DNA of 41,327 nt, from assembly GCA_016290145.1 (NCBI GenBank), contig JAEESX010000005.1:1-41327 (forward strand). Direction: 5' to 3'. This document shows, piece after piece, positions 27,927-38,567 of this stretch. Below the pieces are notes generated by a model. It was not told where the DNA came from. It worked only from the letters and a program-made list of their open reading frames with translations, and did not search any database. Both the position numbers and the translations under genes were made by a program. Source of the DNA: Caryophanales bacterium. Its GTDB lineage: Bacteria > Bacillota_I > Bacilli_A > RFN20 > CAG-826. Every line of letters begins with the position of its first letter. Positions within the stretch are counted from its first letter, which is position 1.

Positions 27927-30529
27927 TATTTTACTAAACCTTTCACGAGTTCGATTGCGGCATCGACTCTAGATGCATCTTTACCGGCACCACTTGCCAT
28001 ATCTGGACGTCCGCCTCCGCTACCACCTAAGCATTGTGCGACTTGTCTAATCACATTACCGGCTAATAAGCCTTTTTCTTGTGCGGCTTTTGAAGAAGAA
28101 ACAACGATTGGTAAATTGCCGTTTTCTTCACCGATTAAAACGATTAAATAGTCAGGATGTTGTGTCTTTAAGTTATCAACTAAAGATAACAATGCATCTC
28201 TCTTATTACCTTTTAGGTAAGAAACTAATAAATGGACACCATTACCTTCAATAAATGCATCTTTTAAGGATTGGCTGGAGAGATATGCTAACTTGTCACT
28301 TAAGGATTCGTTAACTTTCTTCATTTCTTCCTTCTCTTTGAGCATTGTGCTGATTCTATTTGGAACATCGCCATAAGAAGCAACACCCACTAAGTCTCTG
28401 CTTCTTGCTAAGAGAGTTTCTCTTCTCTTCACTAATTCATAAGCACCGATTGAGGTTCTGGCTTGAATTCTTCTAATACCTGCGGCAACGCTTTCTTCAT
28501 ATTCGATAACGAATAATCCGATATCAGAGGAATTATTAACGTGTGTACCACCACAGAATTCTTTACTGATTTCATCAAAGCAAACAACTCTTACGACATC
28601 GCCATATTTATCATCAAATAAGGCTTTCGCACCCATATTCTTGGCTTCTTCAATTGGAAGAACTTTTGTTTCACATGGAATGCCTTCGGCAATCCATTCA
28701 TTAACTTTTCTTTCTACTTCAGTGAGTTGTTCTGGTGTCACTTTTTGGAAGTGATTGAAGTCGAAATGGCTGTATTCATCATTCACATAACTACCGTGTT
28801 GTGCGATGTGATCACCTAAGACATCTGTTAAGGCTTTTTGTAATAAGTGGACGGAAGAGTGATTTCTCATAATCTTCATTCTTCTTTGTTCATCCACTTT
28901 TAAGGTCATAACGTCGCCAACTTTCACTTCACCATATAAAACTTCAACATGGTGTAAATGTTGCTTATTTGGGGCTTTAATGACGTTTAAAACCTTTAAT
29001 GCGGTCTCACTTGATTCGATACTTCCGGTATCAGCGACTTGGCCACCACTTTCTGCGTAGAATGTGGTTTTATCAAAGATAATGTCACCGGAATCACTTA
29101 AGGAATCGACTTTAACACCGTCTTTAAATAAGGCGATAACTTTTGCTTCTAATGGTTTAACGCCATAGGTGAATTCACTCTTGAGTGTGCAATCCATTAA
29201 ATCTTTAGATTGCTTGTTCATACTTTGTTGATCACCACGTGCGGCTCTCGCTCTTTCTTTTTGCTCTTTCATGAGTTCTTCAAAGCCTTTTAAGTCGACT
29301 TTCACGTTCTTTTCTTCACAGATTTCCATAGTTAATTCTTTTGGGAATCCATAGGTATCGTAAAGTAAGAACATATCTTTACCGGATAATTCATCTTTTC
29401 CGGAAATGGATTTTAATAATAACGCTTCACCATTTTCTAAGGTCTTTAAGAATTTTTCTTCTTCCGCTTTAACCATTTTAGCGATGAATTCTTGTTTACC
29501 CAATAAGTATGGGTAATAGACTTGCATTGTGTCAGCGACAACCGCGACGAGTTCATGTAAGAACGGTTTATTAATACCTAAAACACGGCCAAAACGTTCC
29601 GCTCTTCTGAGTAATCTACGTAAAACGTAGCCTCTACCTTCATTGGAGAACATTTCGCCATCTGCTAAAGCAAATGTAATGGTTCTAATATGGTCAGCAA
29701 TAACTCTAAATGCACGTTTGTTTTCCGTGTATTTCTTACCGCATAAGGATTCGCTCTTTTCAATGGTTGGCCAGAATAAGTCTGTTTCATAAACTGTATC
29801 GGTTTCTTGAATGACAACTGTGAATCTTTCTAAGCCAGCGCCTGTATCAATATTCTTATTAGGAAGTTCTTTATATTCACTTCTTGGTTTGCCAATTTCA
29901 CTGTTGAATTGAGAGAAAACAATGTTCCAGATTTCTACGAAACGGGAATTTGGTAAATCATCAATTAATAATTTAAGACCCACACCTTCTGGATCGTATT
30001 TTTCACCTCTATCAAAGTGAACTTCTGTATCAGGACCACATGGGCCTTCACCGATTTCCCAGAAGTTATCTTCTTTGGTAATTAAATGGCTTTCTTCAAT
30101 ACCAGCATCCATCCAGCATTTCTTGGTTTCTAAATCATCTGGATGATATGTCATATATAATCTTTCCTTTGGAAAGTTAAACCATTTTTCACTTGTTAAG
30201 AGTTCCACTGCCCATGGGATAACTTCTTTTCTAAAGTAATCACCAATGGAGAAGTTACCTAACATTTCAAAGAAAGTTAAGTGTGTGGCATCACCAACGT
30301 TTTCAATATCATTTGTTCTAATGGATTTTTGTGCGTTAGTAATTCTTCTAGATGGAGGTATTTCCGTTCCATCAAAGTATTTCTTTAAAGCGGCAACCCC
30401 TGCGTTGATCCATAACAAAGTTGGGTCGTTCTTTGGAATTAAAGAACTACCTGGTTCAACATGGTGACCTTTGCTTTTAAAGAAGTCTAACCACATTTGT
30501 CTAATTTCACTTGATGTCATTTTTTTCAT
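27926..30529 (-). CDS. alaS: Alanyl-tRNA synthetase
   Basis: MTSSEIRQMWLDFFKSKGH, FEMLGNFSIGDYF, CGGTHV, GSGGGRPDMASGAGKD. Confidence 0.99.
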   Translation of the reverse strand: MKKMTSSEIRQMWLDFFKSKGHHVEPGSSLIPKNDPTLLWINAGVAALKKYFDGTEIPPSRRITNAQKSIRTNDIENVGDATHLTFFEMLGNFSIGDYFRKEVIPWAVELLTSEKWFNFPKERLYMTYHPDDLETKKCWMDAGIEESHLITKEDNFWEIGEGPCGPDTEVHFDRGEKYDPEGVGLKLLIDDLPNSRFVEIWNIVFSQFNSEIGKPRSEYKELPNKNIDTGAGLERFTVVIQETDTVYETDLFWPTIEKSESLCGKKYTENKRAFRVIADHIRTITFALADGEMFSNEGRGYVLRRLLRRAERFGRVLGINKPFLHELVAVVADTMQVYYPYLLGKQEFIAKMVKAEEEKFLKTLENGEALLLKSISGKDELSGKDMFLLYDTYGFPKELTMEICEEKNVKVDLKGFEELMKEQKERARAARGDQQSMNKQSKDLMDCTLKSEFTYGVKPLEAKVIALFKDGVKVDSLSDSGDIIFDKTTFYAESGGQVADTGSIESSETALKVLNVIKAPNKQHLHHVEVLYGEVKVGDVMTLKVDEQRRMKIMRNHSSVHLLQKALTDVLGDHIAQHGSYVNDEYSHFDFNHFQKVTPEQLTEVERKVNEWIAEGIPCETKVLPIEEAKNMGAKALFDDKYGDVVRVVCFDEISKEFCGGTHVNNSSDIGLFVIEYEESVAAGIRRIQARTSIGAYELVKRRETLLARSRDLVGVASYGDVPNRISTMLKEKEEMKKVNESLSDKLAYLSSQSLKDAFIEGNGVHLLVSYLKGNKRDALLSLVDNLKTQHPDYLIVLIGEENGNLPIVVSSSKAAQEKGLLAGNVIRQVAQCLGGSGGGRPDMASGAGKDASRVDAAIELVKGLVK

Positions 30530-30547
30530 AAAAATTCCTCCAAATAT

Positions 30548-30752
30548 AAGAAAACGTTCCTTTTAAGGAACGATAATTTACCGCGGTACCATCCTTTTTC
30601 ACCCGCTATTGCGGATGCACTTATTTATAACTTTGCGCAGTTAACGATGGGGATTAGCCATATTCTTCAGAAGTGGCCCACCTATTTATCCCTTGCGTCC
30701 TTCACACCATCCGACGCTCGCTTTAAGTCTTCAATAGGCTTCTCTTCTTGCT
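30548..30752 (-). promoter_or_regulatory. T-box riboswitch leader of alaS with intrinsic terminator CGTTCCTTAAAAGGAACG-TTTTCTTAT
   Basis: Reverse strand contains TGGTACCGCGG (T-box core), a distal-loop-like GGATGGTGTGAAG, the terminator hairpin just before the SD, and a candidate GCT Ala specifier near 30656-30658. Confidence 0.92.
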
Positions 30753-30788
30753 TACGGAGTATAAAATATCACATATTTTAGATAAAAA

Positions 30789-31592
30789 CTATTGTTTATT
30801 TGTTTTAGCTCTTTTTCTTTCGTTTAAAGAAACTATCCAATAAATAAAGATTGCGAATAGAAAAACGATATAGAGCATTCCACCTATAGCAAAACAATTT
30901 GAAAAAGCTAAACCAACATAGAAAGGAGCTTGAATAGCTGAAATAGGACCACAAATGACAAATAGGAAAAAGAAGAATAAGAATGCATCAAATGATATTC
31001 CGGAGAAGCAATAAAGAAGAAGGTCTGTAAATAAAATGTTAAACCATGTTATCCAAAACGATAGACAATTAATTAGAACTCTTAATATGTTTGGCTTTTC
31101 TTTATCGAAACCAGTAGCATACATAAGACCATAAAAAGCAGTTAATAAAGTAAAAACTGCTAAAGCAATAATGAAAAATAAGATATATTCTGTGTTTCCA
31201 ACTCGGGTGCAAATAATAGCTATCAAATGAATGAACATACCGAATGAAAAAAAGAAACGGAAATCGCCTTTTCTATCAAAACCATTAATAAATAAATTTA
31301 GGAACGATAATACGAATAGAATTGAAATGATAATCGAAAACTCAAAATTTACAAAACTAGGAACTAATGTCCAGCCTTCAGTGGCATTTTCTATTGAACC
31401 AAAACCTAAAAAAGTAGCAGTTATAGGATAGCCATAGTTTTCTTGTAAATTAGTGCTCCCATATACTTTAAAACCAACAAAGTAAGAAACGAGTGAAACA
31501 CCTATTAACACGGCTAATAAAGACGTGACAATTATCTTAACTAATTTACTATTAAGAGTATCGTATATCTTTTTCATAATTGTTCGATGCAA
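30789..31592 (-). CDS. Uncharacterised polytopic membrane protein (start may be 31577)
   Basis: Six to seven hydrophobic segments, positively charged C-terminus NERKRAKTNKQ; no recognised family. Confidence 0.6.
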   Translation of the reverse strand: MHRTIMKKIYDTLNSKLVKIIVTSLLAVLIGVSLVSYFVGFKVYGSTNLQENYGYPITATFLGFGSIENATEGWTLVPSFVNFEFSIIISILFVLSFLNLFINGFDRKGDFRFFFSFGMFIHLIAIICTRVGNTEYILFFIIALAVFTLLTAFYGLMYATGFDKEKPNILRVLINCLSFWITWFNILFTDLLLYCFSGISFDAFLFFFFLFVICGPISAIQAPFYVGLAFSNCFAIGGMLYIVFLFAIFIYWIVSLNERKRAKTNKQ

Positions 31593-31642
31593 TCAATATT
31601 ATTTGTGCGTCCATTATAGGCACATACGCAAAATAAAAGCAA

Positions 31643-31671
31643 TAAAAAACTCCTAAGCACTGCCTAGGAGT
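31643..31671 (-). terminator. Intrinsic terminator downstream of the zinc-ribbon membrane protein
   Basis: Reverse strand ACTCCTAGGCAGTGCTTAGGAGT-TTTTTATT. Confidence 0.75.
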
Positions 31672-31691
31672 ATTTCATCATTTATAAAGCT

Positions 31692-32885
31692 TTATTTTTT
31701 GGCGTTTGGTTCAACGTTAATAAAGAATGGATAAGCCGCTAAGACCATTGAGAATATCAATGGGAATACAGCGAATACTGTGCCTTCTCTATAGAATAAT
31801 AAGTCGCAACCATTATTACATAATGCAACAATACAAATCACAAAGAACCAACCATATGTGACTGCATTAGCAATCTTAAACACTAAACCGGCAGGCTTGA
31901 TACCTAAGATGAATGTTGCAATACACATTGGTATACCAAGGAGACTGAGAACAAAGATGGCAATAATTGTGCCATTAGGTCTAAAGTCGATTTCGCCACC
32001 ATATGCTTCATTGATTAATGCAATGTAAATGAATATGACAATGATGTATAAGACTTCAGCAATGTACAAACCTAATAAGAATAAAGAATTTAATTTTACA
32101 ATGCCTTCTGGCTTTTTCATCTTCACTAAAGCAATAATTGCTAAAGCAACACAAACTAATGAAATAAATAAATATGGGAAGAAAATATTGATATCATCAA
32201 GAATAAAAGTGAACTTGAAGTTTTCGCCAGCAATATCAACATAGTCAACAATATTTTCAATGCCTCTAATGACATTAACAACTTCGCCGATGAAAAATAA
32301 AAGACCCATAAAGGCAAAACACACTAATGGGATGAGCCATTTTAAGAATTTAGGGAAAAACTCTTTTTTACCTGTCTGTTCATTAGATTCTGCTTTAACA
32401 GGTTGTTCTTCTTTAACAGGTTCACTAACAAAAGGTGTTTCCTCTTTTTCAGCAACTGGTTTAACTTCTTCCGCTTTTGCTTCAGGTCTTTGAGCACCAC
32501 AGGAAGAACAGAATTTGCCTTCATTGTGTGCGCCACAATTTGGACATTCCCATCCACCATCTTGTTGTTTTGGCGCTTCTGCTTTTGGCCCTTCAGCTTT
32601 CTTTTCCTCAACTTGTTGAGGTTGTCCGCCATCCGCCATCTTTCTTTCACTCCATTTCTTTTCGAGAACGAACTCAACAATGGCCACAACACAGGCTGGA
32701 ATTAAAAAACTCAAAGAAATGAAATATAATCCCCATCCAGCTGGATTTTCCATACAAATGATCAGTGCAGGAATGAGTGAGAGGGCGCCAAAGACCATAA
32801 GGACCGCGGCAACAATTCTCAAAATTTTGCAATAAACAGGTAATTCTTTAAAGGTAAACTTTGGTTTTTTTGCTTTTTCTGCCAT
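31692..32885 (-). CDS. Membrane protein with cytoplasmic zinc-ribbon domain
   Basis: CPNCGAHNEGKFCSSCGAQRP zinc ribbon between the first TM pair and a second polytopic block, with a charged Glu/Lys/Pro linker. Confidence 0.75.
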   Translation of the reverse strand: MAEKAKKPKFTFKELPVYCKILRIVAAVLMVFGALSLIPALIICMENPAGWGLYFISLSFLIPACVVAIVEFVLEKKWSERKMADGGQPQQVEEKKAEGPKAEAPKQQDGGWECPNCGAHNEGKFCSSCGAQRPEAKAEEVKPVAEKEETPFVSEPVKEEQPVKAESNEQTGKKEFFPKFLKWLIPLVCFAFMGLLFFIGEVVNVIRGIENIVDYVDIAGENFKFTFILDDINIFFPYLFISLVCVALAIIALVKMKKPEGIVKLNSLFLLGLYIAEVLYIIVIFIYIALINEAYGGEIDFRPNGTIIAIFVLSLLGIPMCIATFILGIKPAGLVFKIANAVTYGWFFVICIVALCNNGCDLLFYREGTVFAVFPLIFSMVLAAYPFFINVEPNAKK

Positions 32886-32923
32886 AAAAATCTCCTTAAG
32901 TAGATATTATTCTCTTTTATTTT

Positions 32924-32950
32924 AATAAAAAATCCTCGATTGATACGAGG
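32924..32950 (-). terminator. Intrinsic terminator downstream of mnmA
   Basis: Reverse strand CCTCG-TATCAAT-CGAGG-ATTTTTTATT. Confidence 0.65.
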
Positions 32951-32981
32951 AAATTTTATATAAATGTCAAATTATTGAATT

Positions 32982-34112
32982 TTAGTCAGTTTGCTTACCT
33001 TTGAAGTAAGTGTGGTCAATTAGACCACCACCGAGACAAATATCACCATCGTATAACACGGCTGCTTGTCCAGGTGTGACCGCTTTGTAAGGTTCATCAA
33101 AGATGAGTTCGATTTCATCTTCACCTTTGAAGTGAATGGTTACACCATTATCTTGTTGTCTATATCTAAACTTCGCGTTGATGTGTTGTCCTTCTTTTGG
33201 AACATCAGTTATGAAATTCAATAACTTCACTGTGCATCTATCACTAAGTAAGTATTCGCTTTCTTCTCCGCTTGCGGCGTAAAGGATGTTTTTCTTTACA
33301 TCTTTCTTAACAATGAACCAACCTTTTGCGACTTCACCGTGGATACCGCCAATGCCTAAGCCTTTTCTTTGACCGATTGTGTAATACATTGCGCCATCAT
33401 GACGGCCGATAACTCTACCAGTTTCGATATCAACAATATCGCCCTTTTGTGCAGGTATGTAATTCTTTAAGAATTCACGGAAGTTTCTTTCACCGATAAA
33501 ACAGATACCTGTACTATCTTTCTTATCCATAACGGATTGAAGATTGAGTTCATGAGCGATTCTTCTCACTTCTGGTTTATCGATATCACCTAATGGGAAT
33601 AAGCAGAAAGAGACTTGCTCCTGGTTAATTTGACTTAAGAAGTATGTTTGATCCTTATTCTTATCAAATGACTTGCAGAGATAGGCTTTGCCATCTTTAT
33701 CAATACGCTTTGCATAATGACCCATAGCGATCGCGTCAAAACCTTTTTCTTTAGCAAACTTTAAGAATGCATCAAATTTAATGTATTTATTGCAGAAAAT
33801 GTCTGGATTTGGAGTTCTACCAGCTTCATATTCTCTAATTAAATACGAGAAGACATCGTCCCAGTATTCTTTAACGAAATCGATTCTTAACAATGGAATA
33901 TCGAGCATTTTGGCCACTAAGACGGCATCATCATAGTCTTTTTCTTGTGGACATTGATTGTTATTGATTGTGGGGTTGCCTAAATAGTCGCCATTAGCTA
34001 AAGCATCCCAGTTACGCATAAAACAGCCAGAAACATCATGTCCTTGTTTCTTTAAAAGATAGGCTGCAACTGCGCTATCAACACCACCAGAAAGACCTAA
34101 TAGTACCTTCAT
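32982..34112 (-). CDS. mnmA: tRNA-specific 2-thiouridylase MnmA
   Basis: GLSGGVDSAVAAYLLKKQGHDVSG, GHYAKR, KDSTGICFIGERNFREFL. Confidence 0.98.
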   Translation of the reverse strand: MKVLLGLSGGVDSAVAAYLLKKQGHDVSGCFMRNWDALANGDYLGNPTINNNQCPQEKDYDDAVLVAKMLDIPLLRIDFVKEYWDDVFSYLIREYEAGRTPNPDIFCNKYIKFDAFLKFAKEKGFDAIAMGHYAKRIDKDGKAYLCKSFDKNKDQTYFLSQINQEQVSFCLFPLGDIDKPEVRRIAHELNLQSVMDKKDSTGICFIGERNFREFLKNYIPAQKGDIVDIETGRVIGRHDGAMYYTIGQRKGLGIGGIHGEVAKGWFIVKKDVKKNILYAASGEESEYLLSDRCTVKLLNFITDVPKEGQHINAKFRYRQQDNGVTIHFKGEDEIELIFDEPYKAVTPGQAAVLYDGDICLGGGLIDHTYFKGKQTD

Positions 34113-34561
34113 TAGAACATCTCCTTGCTATCAAGTAGTAGGGTAAACGGGCCATCGTTAATTGAACTGACTTGCATATCCGCTCCGAACACACCTGTGG
34201 AGACCTTGCCGTGCTTTAGTTCTAACTGTTGATTGAAGTAGTCATAAAGTGGTTCAGCTTCACCTGGACGTAACGCATCCACGAATGATGGACGTCTGCC
34301 TTTCGCGGTGTTCGCATATAAAGTAAATTGGCTCACCGAAAGAATGGATCCATTCACGTCTTGAAGGGAAATATTGATATTTCCGTGTTCATCTGGGAAC
34401 GCTCTTAAAGAGAGAATTTTATCAATCATCTTATCGACGGTTTCTTTATTGTCGCCATCAGTAAAACCAACGAGTAAAAGATAGCCACGGCTAATTGCAC
34501 CGACGACTTTCTTATTGATCTCTACTTTAGCTTCTAAAACAGTTGTTAAAACGACTCTCAT
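34112..34561 (-). CDS. dtd: D-aminoacyl-tRNA deacylase
   Basis: SVSQFTLYANTAKGRRPSF and GVFGADMQVSSINDGPFTL. Confidence 0.96.
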   Translation of the reverse strand: MRVVLTTVLEAKVEINKKVVGAISRGYLLLVGFTDGDNKETVDKMIDKILSLRAFPDEHGNINISLQDVNGSILSVSQFTLYANTAKGRRPSFVDALRPGEAEPLYDYFNQQLELKHGKVSTGVFGADMQVSSINDGPFTLLLDSKEMF

Positions 34562-35796
34562 TATTTCTTAACCTTGTCCCAATATTCTTTGAGTGTTTGT
34601 TCGAATTTATTATCTTGGTAAATATAATATTTACTATCTTTAATATCATCTGGTAAGTATTGTTGTTTAACCCAGTGATGTGAATAGTTATGAGGATACT
34701 TATAGTTTTGTCCTTTGACCTTAGCATCTTCACCATCATAATGGGTATTTTGTAATGTTCTAGGAACGTTAATTCCCTTGCCTTGATGGATATCACTAAT
34801 CGCTGTATCAATGGCGATAACACCAGAATTACTCTTTGGTGCGGTCGCAATTAAAATTGCGGCATTCGCTAAAGGAAGTCTTGCTTCAGGCATACCTAAT
34901 TGAAGCGCACTATCTACGCACGCTTTGACAATTGGAATGATACTTGGATAAGCCATACCAACATCTTCGCTTGCGGAGCAAAGAAGTCTACGGCAGGCAG
35001 CGATTAAATCTCCGGCTTCTAACATCTTTGCTAAATAGAAGACTGCAGCATCTGGATCACTGCCTCTTAATGACTTCATTAAAGCGGATAAGTTATCGAA
35101 GTGTTTATCTTCACTTCTATCATAGGAAATATTGGCTTTATCAATGAATGATTCCACCATCTTTTTGGTAATCTTATTGTTCTTTGTTAAAGAGTTAGCG
35201 AGGAACTCTAAATTATTGAGTCCTTTTCTCATATCTCCATTCGTGGATAACGCTAATAAGGAAAGTGCTTCTTTTTCTAAAGAAACATCTAACTTCTTCG
35301 CGGCTCTAGTAAGTCCTTTTTCAATCTCAGATTTCTCAATCGCTTTGAACTCAAAAACAGTGCAACGAGAAAGAAGTGCTGGATAGATATAAAAATATGG
35401 ATTTTCGGTTGTGGATGCAATAAGTGTAATATCACCATTTTCCACGAATTCTAATAATGATTGTTGTTGTTTCTTATTAAGATATTGGATTTCATCCAAA
35501 TATAACAAAATACCATTTGTATTAAATAAGCCATTCACTTCACCAATGATCTTTTTAATATCATCAGTGTTTGCTGTGGTTCCATTTAACTTATAGAGAC
35601 TCATATTCGCTTTTTTAGCGATGATATTTGCCATTGTGGTTTTGCCAATTCCTGGAGGACCGTAAAAGATCATGTTAGAAATATGACCGGAGTCGATCAC
35701 CTTTCTAAATGTGCTACCTTTGGCTAATAAATGGGATTGTCCCACCATATCATCTAAGGTTTCTGGTCTAAGGATGTCTGCTAATGGTTTTTGCAT
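34561..35796 (-). CDS. rarA: AAA+ replication-associated recombination protein RarA/MgsA
   Basis: ADILRPETLDDMVGQSHLL, GPPGIGKTTMANIIA, LDEIQ(YLNKKQQ), C-terminal MgsA domain. Confidence 0.94.
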   Translation of the reverse strand: MQKPLADILRPETLDDMVGQSHLLAKGSTFRKVIDSGHISNMIFYGPPGIGKTTMANIIAKKANMSLYKLNGTTANTDDIKKIIGEVNGLFNTNGILLYLDEIQYLNKKQQQSLLEFVENGDITLIASTTENPYFYIYPALLSRCTVFEFKAIEKSEIEKGLTRAAKKLDVSLEKEALSLLALSTNGDMRKGLNNLEFLANSLTKNNKITKKMVESFIDKANISYDRSEDKHFDNLSALMKSLRGSDPDAAVFYLAKMLEAGDLIAACRRLLCSASEDVGMAYPSIIPIVKACVDSALQLGMPEARLPLANAAILIATAPKSNSGVIAIDTAISDIHQGKGINVPRTLQNTHYDGEDAKVKGQNYKYPHNYSHHWVKQQYLPDDIKDSKYYIYQDNKFEQTLKEYWDKVKK

Positions 35797-35862
35797 AGCA
35801 TAATAATATCTATATTTGCATCTTTAATCAAGATTAAGGCCCTATATATTATTTGCATTACA

Positions 35863-35888
35863 AAAGAAAAGACCTCACGAGGAGGCCT
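35863..35888 (-). terminator. Intrinsic terminator downstream of pdp
   Basis: Reverse strand AAGGCCTCCTCGTGAGGTCTTTTCTTTT. Confidence 0.65.
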
Positions 35889-35903
35889 TCACTTTATATG
35901 CAA

Positions 35904-37214
35904 TTATTTTTCGATGATTTCTCTAATAACTGGACGTGCTTCAACTTTTTCTTTAACGATGACGTAAGCTTTCTTCACATCTTCGATAATTGGAGCATAT
36001 TCTTTTTCGCTCTTATTGGTGTGTAATGTGCAGAGGAGTTCACCTTTCTTCACATAATCACCAATCTTCTTATTGAGCATGATACCTGCGGACATGTCGA
36101 TAACGTCTTCAAGTGTTTCTCTACCACCGCCGAGTTGCATACTAGCAATACCGATATCAAGGGCATCTAAACTCTTCACATAACCCTCTTGTTCGGAGCG
36201 GATTTCAATGAGGTTTTTCGCCACGACGAACTTCTCAGGATGTAGGATATAAGAAATATCTCCACCTTGCGCTTCGATCATCTTGACGAATTTCTCAAAT
36301 GCCGCGCCTGATTCGATGGCTTCATGGAGTTTCTTTCTACCATCTTCTAAGTCTTTTGCGCAGTTCGCTTGAACGAGCATAATTGAACCTGCGGTATAGC
36401 ATAATTCCATTAAATCTTCTGGACCTTTGCCATGTAATGCAGCGATTGCTTCTTTAACTTCGAGTGCGTTACCAACGGCTAAGCCTAAAGGTTCACTCAT
36501 ATCTGATAATACAGCTTTGGTATTTCTTCCTAATCTATTGCCGATGTCGACCATGATGTGTGCTAACGTTCTAGCATCATCCATGTTCTTCATGAAGGCA
36601 CCTTCACCTACGGTGACATCTAATAAAATCGCATCGGATCCACTAGCGAGTTTCTTAGACATAACGCTCGCTGCAATAAGTGGGATGGATTCAACTGTTC
36701 CGGTAACATCTCTTAAGGCATACATCTTCTTGTCAGCAGGAACTAAGGAACCTGTTTGACCAACGATTGCGCAGCCAATAGAGTTAACTTGTTTGGCAAA
36801 TCTATCACCTTCAATAGCAATTGTGACACCTGGGATAGATTCGAGCTTATCAAGTGTACCACCTGTGTGGCCTAAACCACGACCACTCATTTTGGCTAAT
36901 GTTGCGCCACAAGCAGCAACCATTGGTCCAAGGACCAAGGATGTCTTGTCACCAACGCCACCTGTAGAGTGTTTATCAACCTTAACACCTTTTAAATGGG
37001 ATAAGTCTAAGACTTCACCAGAATGTTCCATTCTATCGGTTAATGTTGCGATTTCACGGTTATTCATACCTCTAAATAAAATCGCCATTTGCATTGCGCT
37101 AGATTGGTAATCTGGAATTTCACCTTTTACATAGCCATCAATCCAAAATGTAATTTCTTCATCACTTAATTCATGACCATCACGTTTTTTGATTATAAGA
37201 TCTACCATTCTCAT
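35904..37214 (-). CDS. pdp: Pyrimidine-nucleoside phosphorylase / thymidine phosphorylase
   Basis: [24 protein letters not shown] signature and full domain architecture. Confidence 0.95.
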   Translation of the reverse strand: MRMVDLIIKKRDGHELSDEEITFWIDGYVKGEIPDYQSSAMQMAILFRGMNNREIATLTDRMEHSGEVLDLSHLKGVKVDKHSTGGVGDKTSLVLGPMVAACGATLAKMSGRGLGHTGGTLDKLESIPGVTIAIEGDRFAKQVNSIGCAIVGQTGSLVPADKKMYALRDVTGTVESIPLIAASVMSKKLASGSDAILLDVTVGEGAFMKNMDDARTLAHIMVDIGNRLGRNTKAVLSDMSEPLGLAVGNALEVKEAIAALHGKGPEDLMELCYTAGSIMLVQANCAKDLEDGRKKLHEAIESGAAFEKFVKMIEAQGGDISYILHPEKFVVAKNLIEIRSEQEGYVKSLDALDIGIASMQLGGGRETLEDVIDMSAGIMLNKKIGDYVKKGELLCTLHTNKSEKEYAPIIEDVKKAYVIVKEKVEARPVIREIIEK

Positions 37215-37298
37215 ATAAAAATACCTCGCTAATATATTAGCACATTATAATCGGTAATTTGCATACAATTTCTATAAGAAATGTATTAATATACTTGT

Positions 37299-38567
37299 AT
37301 GGAATTTAGCGAACATCTCAAATCATATTTATCTAATGAAGAAATTGATAAATTAATGACTTCTTTAGAAGATGAATCTCTTCATGCTGTCTTATTAAAT
37401 CCAAAGAAAATGAGCGATGAAGAATTCCTTAAACTATTTCCTGATGTCATTAAGCATCCTATAGTCGCCCACGCGTATATTTATAAAAAGGAATTATATA
37501 ATTTAGGTAAAAGTGTCTATCACACATTAGGCTGTTTCTATCTTCAAGAACCATCCGCGATGGTACCAGCCTATTTATTAAATGCCGAAGAAAATGATTT
37601 AGTCCTCGATATGTGCGCAGCACCTGGAGGCAAATCCATCCAATCTTCATTTTTAATGAAGGACAAAGGTTTAATTATCTCTAACGACTTATCTAAACCA
37701 AGAACATTTTCGATTGTTGAAAACATTGAACGCTTAGGTATCGGTAACGTTGTCGTTACTAATAACGATTTATCGTTAATCTATAATAAACACTTAAATA
37801 CATTCGATAAGATCATTTTAGATGCACCGTGTTCTGGTTCTGGCATGTTTAGAAAAGAAGACAAAATGGAACAAGACTGGTCATATAACAAAGTTCTTAA
37901 ATTTGCTGAAACACAAAAAGAATTAATAATGTATGCCTACTCTATGCTCAAACCTGGTGGCGTGATTTCCTATTCCACATGCTCTTTTTCTCAAGAAGAA
38001 GATGAGGATGTTATTGAATATTTACTCAAAAACACAGATGCAGGGATTATAAAAATAGATGGTAATCCTCTCTTCTATATAAATAAAAAGAAGCCTTTCG
38101 GCATCCATCTTTTACCTTCAATTTTCCCTGGTGAAGGCCACTATATTTGCTTAATTAGAAAACCAGGTAATTCAGTAAAAAAGGAAAATAAAGAAGTAAT
38201 TGAACTAAAAAATAAAAAATTTTCTTTAACAAATATTTACCGTTTTGGAGACTACATTTTTGGTCTCAATTATCCTTATAGTTTTAAATACTTTAATGTC
38301 ATCAGATTAGGTGTCAAAATCGGTGAGGATATCAAAGGTGAAATTAAGTACGATTACCACTACGCACATTATATAGATAATTTTGATAAAACCTATTCAT
38401 TACAAAGTAATGAACTACAAAAATACTTTAATGGGGAGACTTTAAATGTCGCTCTTCCTAAAGGTATCTATCTCCTTACTTTTGATGGTAAAAATGTGGA
38501 CTTGGCTAAGTCTGATGGACGCATTTTGAAGAACCATTTTCCAAAAGGTTTAAGACACAAAATTTAA
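37299..38567 (+). CDS. RsmB/NOP/RsmF-type RNA (cytosine-C5) methyltransferase
   Basis: DMCAAPGGKS, DAPCSGSGMFRK, SYSTCSFSQEEDEDVI; RsmF-like C-terminal extension. Confidence 0.92.
   Translation: MEFSEHLKSYLSNEEIDKLMTSLEDESLHAVLLNPKKMSDEEFLKLFPDVIKHPIVAHAYIYKKELYNLGKSVYHTLGCFYLQEPSAMVPAYLLNAEENDLVLDMCAAPGGKSIQSSFLMKDKGLIISNDLSKPRTFSIVENIERLGIGNVVVTNNDLSLIYNKHLNTFDKIILDAPCSGSGMFRKEDKMEQDWSYNKVLKFAETQKELIMYAYSMLKPGGVISYSTCSFSQEEDEDVIEYLLKNTDAGIIKIDGNPLFYINKKKPFGIHLLPSIFPGEGHYICLIRKPGNSVKKENKEVIELKNKKFSLTNIYRFGDYIFGLNYPYSFKYFNVIRLGVKIGEDIKGEIKYDYHYAHYIDNFDKTYSLQSNELQKYFNGETLNVALPKGIYLLTFDGKNVDLAKSDGRILKNHFPKGLRHKI

Noticed and set aside
32342-32722. Several overlapping ORFs in both strands around the zinc-ribbon protein
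   Set aside because: Produced by the Glu/Lys/Pro-rich linker codons; no independent coding evidence.
34527-34850. 107-aa minus-strand ORF overlapping rarA/dtd
   Set aside because: Out-of-frame with two well-supported genes; no RBS or family support.
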